A stretch of 9,408 nucleotides of DNA from contig JAIRMX010000009.1 in assembly GCA_031258375.1 (NCBI GenBank), positions 1 to 9,408 on the forward strand, in the 5' to 3' direction. The number at the start of each line of letters is the position of its first letter. Within the stretch, counting starts at the first letter, position 1. Made by a program: the position numbers and the translations under genes. This DNA comes from Elusimicrobiota bacterium. GTDB taxonomy: Bacteria; Elusimicrobiota; Elusimicrobia; Elusimicrobiales; Elusimicrobiaceae. The notes under the pieces were generated by a model. The model did no database searches, was not told the origin of the DNA, and saw only the letters and a program-made list of their open reading frames with translations. Shown one piece after another: positions 6,554 to 9,408 of the stretch.

Positions 6554-6763
6554 ATTTATTATTTTCGGCTTACATTAACAACAGTTTTCCTTTTTTATTT
6601 ACTGCTTATTTTTATTATATTATAAATCCAGTCCTTTTGCACTGTATTTTTTTCCGTTCCGTAAAGAGTTTACTGTTTGAGTTTTTTCTTTAGCACCTTG
6701 AACGCATAGTTTTTTCTAATATTATATGCTTTTAAACTTAACTCCTCAAGCTTCCTATTTTGA
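6554..6763. other. AT-rich intergenic region downstream of pgi; possible coding remnant
   Basis: No confident gene or strong terminator was found here. A 5-bp hairpin GTAAA/TTTAC lies at 6661-6673 and has no T run on the pgi side. On the minus strand a stop-free frame from the end of pgi to a TAA at 6672-6670 encodes KLEELSLKAYNIRKNYAFKV followed by a Lys-rich end. This has a natural helical, charged C-terminus look, loosely like the tail of a glycosyltransferase. It has no start codon or ribosome binding site of its own, so at best it is the 3' scrap of a lost gene. Confidence 0.3.
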
Positions 6764-8413
6764 TTAAAACTGCGAAATAAGTTTTTTAAGTTCGTCTAAA
6801 AGCGGCTGCTTAAAATGTAATTTGACTGCGCGACGGCCTTTTTCTTCAAGAGCTTTAAAATCCGCCAAAGCCTGCGCGTTGCATAAATCCGCAAAAGTAT
6901 ATGTCTGGCCGGGAATTTTAACGTCGTTTTGCGCGTCCGCCGACATAATTATAAAAATACCGTTATTGCCGTCTCCTTTATGTAATTGTCCCGTTGAATG
7001 CAGATAACGCGGGCCGTAGCCGAAGAGAACGGAGTTTTTGGTATGCGTTAAGATTTTGTCTCTAAAAACCGCAAAAATATCGTCAATATCTTTTGAAGCG
7101 TTAAGATAAGGCAAAAGCGCGACATAATCGTTGTTTTTTATAATATTATAAATATCTTGCGTTAAAGTCGGCAAATTAATCTTGCCCATTAAATTTTTTG
7201 ACGTTAAAATTTCCGCCGTTGTTTGCGCGGATTTTTTGCCGGCTTCCAAATCCGTCAATAAGCTTTTTGTTATGGTTTTGGCAAGCTGAACGTTGGGTTG
7301 GTCAAAAGGATTAATTTGCATAAGCGCGCCGGCTGCGGCGGTTGCAATTTCCCAAAGCAGAAATTGCGCTCCCACGGCATTTGTTTCTTCCATATCGATT
7401 TCTACAATAGGATGTTCCGTTTTTGCAAGCGCGCCGGCTATAGACCTGACTTTTGCATCATTTGCGCCGCCGCAAGAAATATAAACGAAAATTCTATCGT
7501 TTTTATATTCAAAGTTTTCGTGCAAGAGTTCGCCCGAGACGGGGACTATGCCTTTGCGTTCTTTTCCCGTCGATTCGGCGACAAGTTGTTCGACCCAAAG
7601 TCCGAAGATATCGATATTCGACGGCATCAGCAATACAAGTTTATCTCTCCCCGCCGCATAAGCCTGCCCTATTAACGCGCCGAGCTGGGCGGCCGCGCTG
7701 TTTTTATCGGTTTTAAAATTATCGCCCGTCCGCGCGGCTTTTTTCAAAATATCGTCAATGTCAAATCCGCACAGAGCGGCCGGCACAAGGCCAAATAAAG
7801 ATAAAGCCGAAAATCTGCCGCCGATATCGGCCGGATTTAAAAATATTTTGCGGAAATTTTTTTGCTTTGCCAATGTTTCAAGGCCTGTTTCGGGGTCGGT
7901 TATGGCGATAAAATTTGCGCCCGGAGTTTTTGACACTTTTGAAACTTCGTCGTAAAAATACGCAAATTGAGAAGACGGCTCCACGGTGCCGCCGGATTTG
8001 CTGGCAAAAATGAAAAGAGTTTTCAGCGGATCTATTTGTGAGCGGACGCGGCAAATCCAATCCGGATTTGTACTGTCTAAAACGAAAAGTTCGGGATAGC
8101 CTTTTTGCCTGCCGAATATAACGCGCAGAACTTCGGGCGCGAGGCTGCTTCCGCCCATGCCCATAAGCACGATATGGTTGAAATTATTTTTGACTTCTTG
8201 CGCAAACGTTTTGATTTCGGGTATTTGTTTAAAAGACCAATCGTAAATCTCAGTCCAGCCGAGAAAACTTTCTATAAATTTTATACTTTCTAAGTCTTGT
8301 TTCCACAGCGAGCCGTCGCGGCCGTAGAGTTTTTGGGTAAAATTCAATTCGTTTAATTTTTCAATACCTGCGGTAATAAGCGTCTGGGCTGATTTATTTG
8401 CGATAATTTTCAT
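6764..8413 (-). CDS. pgi: Glucose-6-phosphate isomerase
   Basis: This 549-residue cytoplasmic enzyme interconverts glucose 6-phosphate and fructose 6-phosphate in glycolysis and gluconeogenesis. The two sugar-isomerase (SIS) domains are complete. Landmarks are MGMGGSSLAPEV (84-95), ASKSGGTVE (137-145, phosphate binding), the family signature ADIGGRFSALSLFGLVP (195-211) and EQLVAESTGKE (275-285, with the likely catalytic Glu). NPFDQPNVQLAK (368-379) and GYGPRYLHSTGQLHKGD (465-481) follow. The last two have the form seen in the isomerase half of bifunctional transaldolase-phosphoglucose isomerases rather than in E. coli Pgi; here no transaldolase is attached or adjacent. The start is supported by AGAGGT five bases before the ATG, and a promoter lies within 70 bases, so it is probably transcribed alone. 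No frameshift or missing core motif was seen. Confidence 0.95.
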   Translation of the reverse strand: MKIIANKSAQTLITAGIEKLNELNFTQKLYGRDGSLWKQDLESIKFIESFLGWTEIYDWSFKQIPEIKTFAQEVKNNFNHIVLMGMGGSSLAPEVLRVIFGRQKGYPELFVLDSTNPDWICRVRSQIDPLKTLFIFASKSGGTVEPSSQFAYFYDEVSKVSKTPGANFIAITDPETGLETLAKQKNFRKIFLNPADIGGRFSALSLFGLVPAALCGFDIDDILKKAARTGDNFKTDKNSAAAQLGALIGQAYAAGRDKLVLLMPSNIDIFGLWVEQLVAESTGKERKGIVPVSGELLHENFEYKNDRIFVYISCGGANDAKVRSIAGALAKTEHPIVEIDMEETNAVGAQFLLWEIATAAAGALMQINPFDQPNVQLAKTITKSLLTDLEAGKKSAQTTAEILTSKNLMGKINLPTLTQDIYNIIKNNDYVALLPYLNASKDIDDIFAVFRDKILTHTKNSVLFGYGPRYLHSTGQLHKGDGNNGIFIIMSADAQNDVKIPGQTYTFADLCNAQALADFKALEEKGRRAVKLHFKQPLLDELKKLISQF

Positions 8414-8451
8414 ACTTGACCTCTAGCATTTTAGCGTTTTTTTAATATTAT

Positions 8452-8479
8452 ATAATAGAAATTGTATCATTTTCTACAA
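8452..8479 (-). promoter_or_regulatory. Candidate pgi promoter with overlapping inverted repeat
   Basis: On the minus strand, TTGTAG (8479-8474), a 16-base spacer and TATTAT (8457-8452) lie about 38 bases before the pgi ATG. An inverted repeat ATTGTA-8-TACAAT (8480-8461) covers the -35 and spacer and could be an operator. The DNA is AT-rich, so the operator idea is weak. Confidence 0.5.
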
Positions 8480-8584
8480 TATATTTTTTATGAACACATT
8501 GCTGAACACCTCCGCCGTCAAAAGGATTCAATCTTTAATATCACATACAAAATAACTTTACTGTCAAATTCACTGGTAAAATTT

Positions 8585-8911
8585 TTATATTTCTATTTTT
8601 GGAAATGCTTCTTTTATTCCCAAAACGATATCTTGAAAGCTGTCTGATACCGTTGAAATCTTACTATTTCTTAAAAAGAATTTCCATTGCGTCTGTTTAG
8701 CAGGGTCATTATAAAACGAAGGGATGAAAACAAACGGGTCTCTGGGAATGTCCGTTTTTCTGCTCTCGAAGGTTTTTGTAATGCTTTCATTCAGCGGTTC
8801 TTTGCTCAGCTTGTTTTCTTTTAATATTATATACACATCATAAAAATCTTTCATGCGGCTGTTGATGAGTTCCCGTTTTATCATGGCTTCGTACTTTTCC
8901 GCAACTAGGTT
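8585..8911 (-). pseudogene. AbiEii/AbiGii-type nucleotidyltransferase toxin, C-terminal remnant
   Basis: The frame is open from 8911 to the TAA at 8585. It encodes NLVAEKYEAMIKRELINSRM, then KDFYDVYIILKEN, and later TKTFESRKTDIP. VAEK-(Y/F)EAM followed by NSRMKDFYD is the hallmark of the middle of AbiEii-family (DUF1814) toxins, the nucleotidyltransferase partner of AbiEi antitoxins in abortive-infection and toxin-antitoxin loci. The N-terminal catalytic nucleotidyltransferase region and the antitoxin gene are absent. A TGA in frame at 8914-8912 and unrelated DNA beyond mark the break, just before the conserved VAEK. An ATG at 8884 would allow a 99-residue product, but there is no ribosome binding site suited to it. 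Remnant of an inactivated defence gene, probably broken by insertion or deletion linked to the accessory DNA on its right. Confidence 0.82.
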
Positions 8912-8954
8912 TCAAGCGGGTATAAATTTAGCGTTGTTTTATTCATATCTAATA

Positions 8955-9073
8955 GGTAGCGCTAAAAGGCATACAAAAACAATAAATTATGTATTATACT
9001 TCTGTAGTATAGTACAAATATTTGGAAATTAAAAAAATTAATGCATTTTATATGTATGCCTTTTAGCACTGCC
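8955..9073. repeat. 119-bp element with 21-bp terminal inverted repeats (MITE-like)
   Basis: The left arm (8955-8975, beginning GGTAGCGCTAAAAGGC) and the right arm (9053-9073, ending GCCTTTTAGCACTGCC) match as inverted repeats at 19 of 21 positions. The interior is AT-rich and carries a 10-bp hairpin GTATTATACT/AGTATAGTAC (8991-9015). The trinucleotide ATA flanks both ends, a possible 3-base target duplication. There is no coding capacity. It could be a non-autonomous transposon or a cruciform-forming regulatory element. Confidence 0.6.
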
Positions 9074-9079
9074 ATAGTT

Positions 9080-9108
9080 TATCTACAAATTGGTTGATAT
9101 GCTACAAT
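9080..9108 (+). promoter_or_regulatory. Candidate promoter for the structured RNA at the right edge
   Basis: An extended -10, TG-C-TACAAT (TG at 9100-9101, hexamer 9103-9108), lies upstream, with only a weak -35 (TATCTA, 9080-9085). Other overlapping choices are TTGGTT (9090-9095) with TTATAT (9113-9118), or TTGATA (9094-9099) with TATGGT (9116-9121). Transcription would start near 9115-9127. Confidence 0.35.
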
Positions 9109-9114
9109 ATTATT

Positions 9115-9355
9115 ATATGGTTAGCGGAGGTTTATTAAGAAAAACAGATTTGAAGTAAATTAAAATTGCAAGAGTAGATTATTGACGGAAGTACAGGGAT
9201 AGCCTGTACAGAGCTAGATGGGACAACCCATATGGCATAATTTCGGTCCTGAGATAATCGTTTGTATTCTTGTCTACGCTTTTAGTGTGGACAGAAGCGA
9301 CGATTATTACTATACGGGTTACCGAAATTAGCCTAAAGTAATACGTCGCTTTTTT
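9115..9355 (+). ncRNA. Candidate structured RNA with terminator/antiterminator folds
   Basis: There is no reading frame of note, but the region is dense in complementary segments. H1 is GTACAGG/CCTGTAC (9191-9197 with 9203-9209). H2 is ATGGG/CCCAT with an ACAA loop (9218-9222 with 9227-9231). S3 is a long-range helix of 13 pairs with one bulged A (9234-9247 with 9321-9333, core TAATTTCGGT/ACCGAAATTA). S4 is ATAATCGT/ACGATTAT (9254-9261 with 9300-9307). S5 is a 10-bp hairpin with a G-U pair and one bulge (9267-9277 with 9287-9296), extended by three pairs to a TTT loop. S3 and S4 are incompatible with the terminator stem S6 (9296-9310 with 9338-9350). G-U pairs and the final T run fix the plus strand. 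GGAGG at 9126-9130 is not followed by an ATG, GTG or useful TTG start. No known class was recognised. It may be an attenuator leader for a gene beyond 9408, or a noncoding RNA of a mobile or defence element. Confidence 0.55.
9296..9355 (+). terminator. Intrinsic terminator of the structured RNA
   Basis: AGCGACG (9296-9302) pairs with CGTCGCT (9344-9350), and TATTAC (9305-9310) with GTAATA (9338-9343), with a two-base bulge. Six T (9350-9355) follow immediately. The 27-base loop contains its own GGTTA/TAGCC pairing, and its TTAGCC (9328-9333) also complements GGCTAA at 9359-9364. Confidence 0.72.
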
Positions 9356-9408
9356 ATTGGCTAAAAAAGCTGACATCAAAGGCAGTATTCCCTCAACGCT
9401 GTTGGGAG
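9356..9408. other. Right-edge sequence after the terminator
   Basis: No open frame with a start is visible. The last 19 bases (9390-9408) form a hairpin CCCTCAAC-GCT-GTTGGGAG with one mismatch. It may be another regulatory structure, or the start of the element to the right, cut by the window edge. Confidence 0.3.

Noticed and set aside
9126..9163. Leader peptide after GGAGG using an ATT start (nine codons to TAA at 9161)
   Set aside because: ATT starts are very rare and the 3-base spacing is too short; GGAGG may instead take part in RNA structure.
9115..9355. Known housekeeping RNA (tmRNA, RNase P, 6S, SRP RNA) or a TPP riboswitch (CTGAGAT at 9249-9255)
   Set aside because: None of the conserved cores of these RNAs is present; the CTGAGAT match lacks the rest of the TPP aptamer.
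9179..9379. Minus-strand 66-codon open frame
   Set aside because: It lies entirely over the structured RNA and terminator, has no ribosome binding site and no recognisable protein character.
1..9408. CRISPR arrays, tRNA and rRNA genes
   Set aside because: No regularly spaced direct repeats and no tRNA or rRNA cores were seen on either strand.

Overview
The window reads as an AT-rich bacterial chromosome with strong GAGG/GGAG-type ribosome binding sites. A didermic, host- or gut-associated lineage such as Elusimicrobiota/Endomicrobia would fit the codon style and the phosphoglucose isomerase type, but nothing here proves the taxon and the assignment is a guess.

Layout: (i) Positions 2-1147, plus strand: the C-terminal two thirds of a Wzx-type polysaccharide flippase, cut by the left edge. 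It ends at a bidirectional hairpin terminator (1164-1198) shared with a converging minus-strand cluster. (ii) Positions 1220-6060, minus strand, read right to left: a TM2-RDD membrane protein with a pilin-like C-terminal domain; then a tight five-gene unit of an unknown 159-aa protein, a membrane-anchored Tim44-like zinc-ribbon protein, a 63-aa unknown protein, an SPFH/'virion core' protein of the YdjI type with two C-terminal zinc ribbons, and a pRiA4b ORF-3-like protein. SPFH plus membrane zinc-ribbon proteins recall the YdjG-YdjH-YdjI partners of PspA in Bacillus, so a membrane-stress or membrane-organising role is the best inference. No PspA is in the window. (iii) Positions 6061-6763, no confident gene. 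The first part, read on the minus strand, can fold into a striking RNA: a GNRA-capped hairpin, an AU-rich hairpin, and a three-way junction with a C(UUCG)G-capped arm. A junction strand of this RNA is perfectly complementary to 9 nt overlapping the ribosome binding site of the TM2-RDD gene. The second part is a cluster of palindromic TTCAGG-type dispersed repeats, followed by AT-rich DNA. (iv) Positions 6764-8413, minus strand: a complete phosphoglucose isomerase of the type also fused to transaldolase in some bacteria. (v) Positions 8585-8911, minus strand: the C-terminal remnant of an AbiEii-family toxin. (vi) Positions 8912-9408: AT-rich accessory DNA with a 119-bp element bounded by 21-bp inverted repeats, then a plus-strand structured RNA of about 240 nt ending in an intrinsic terminator. 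The terminator stem competes with an alternative long-range fold, like an attenuator or an independent noncoding RNA. Whatever it controls lies beyond the right edge.

The two structured RNAs and the SPFH/Tim44 gene set are the parts most likely to be new biology. All pairings were found by eye and no covariation test was possible.
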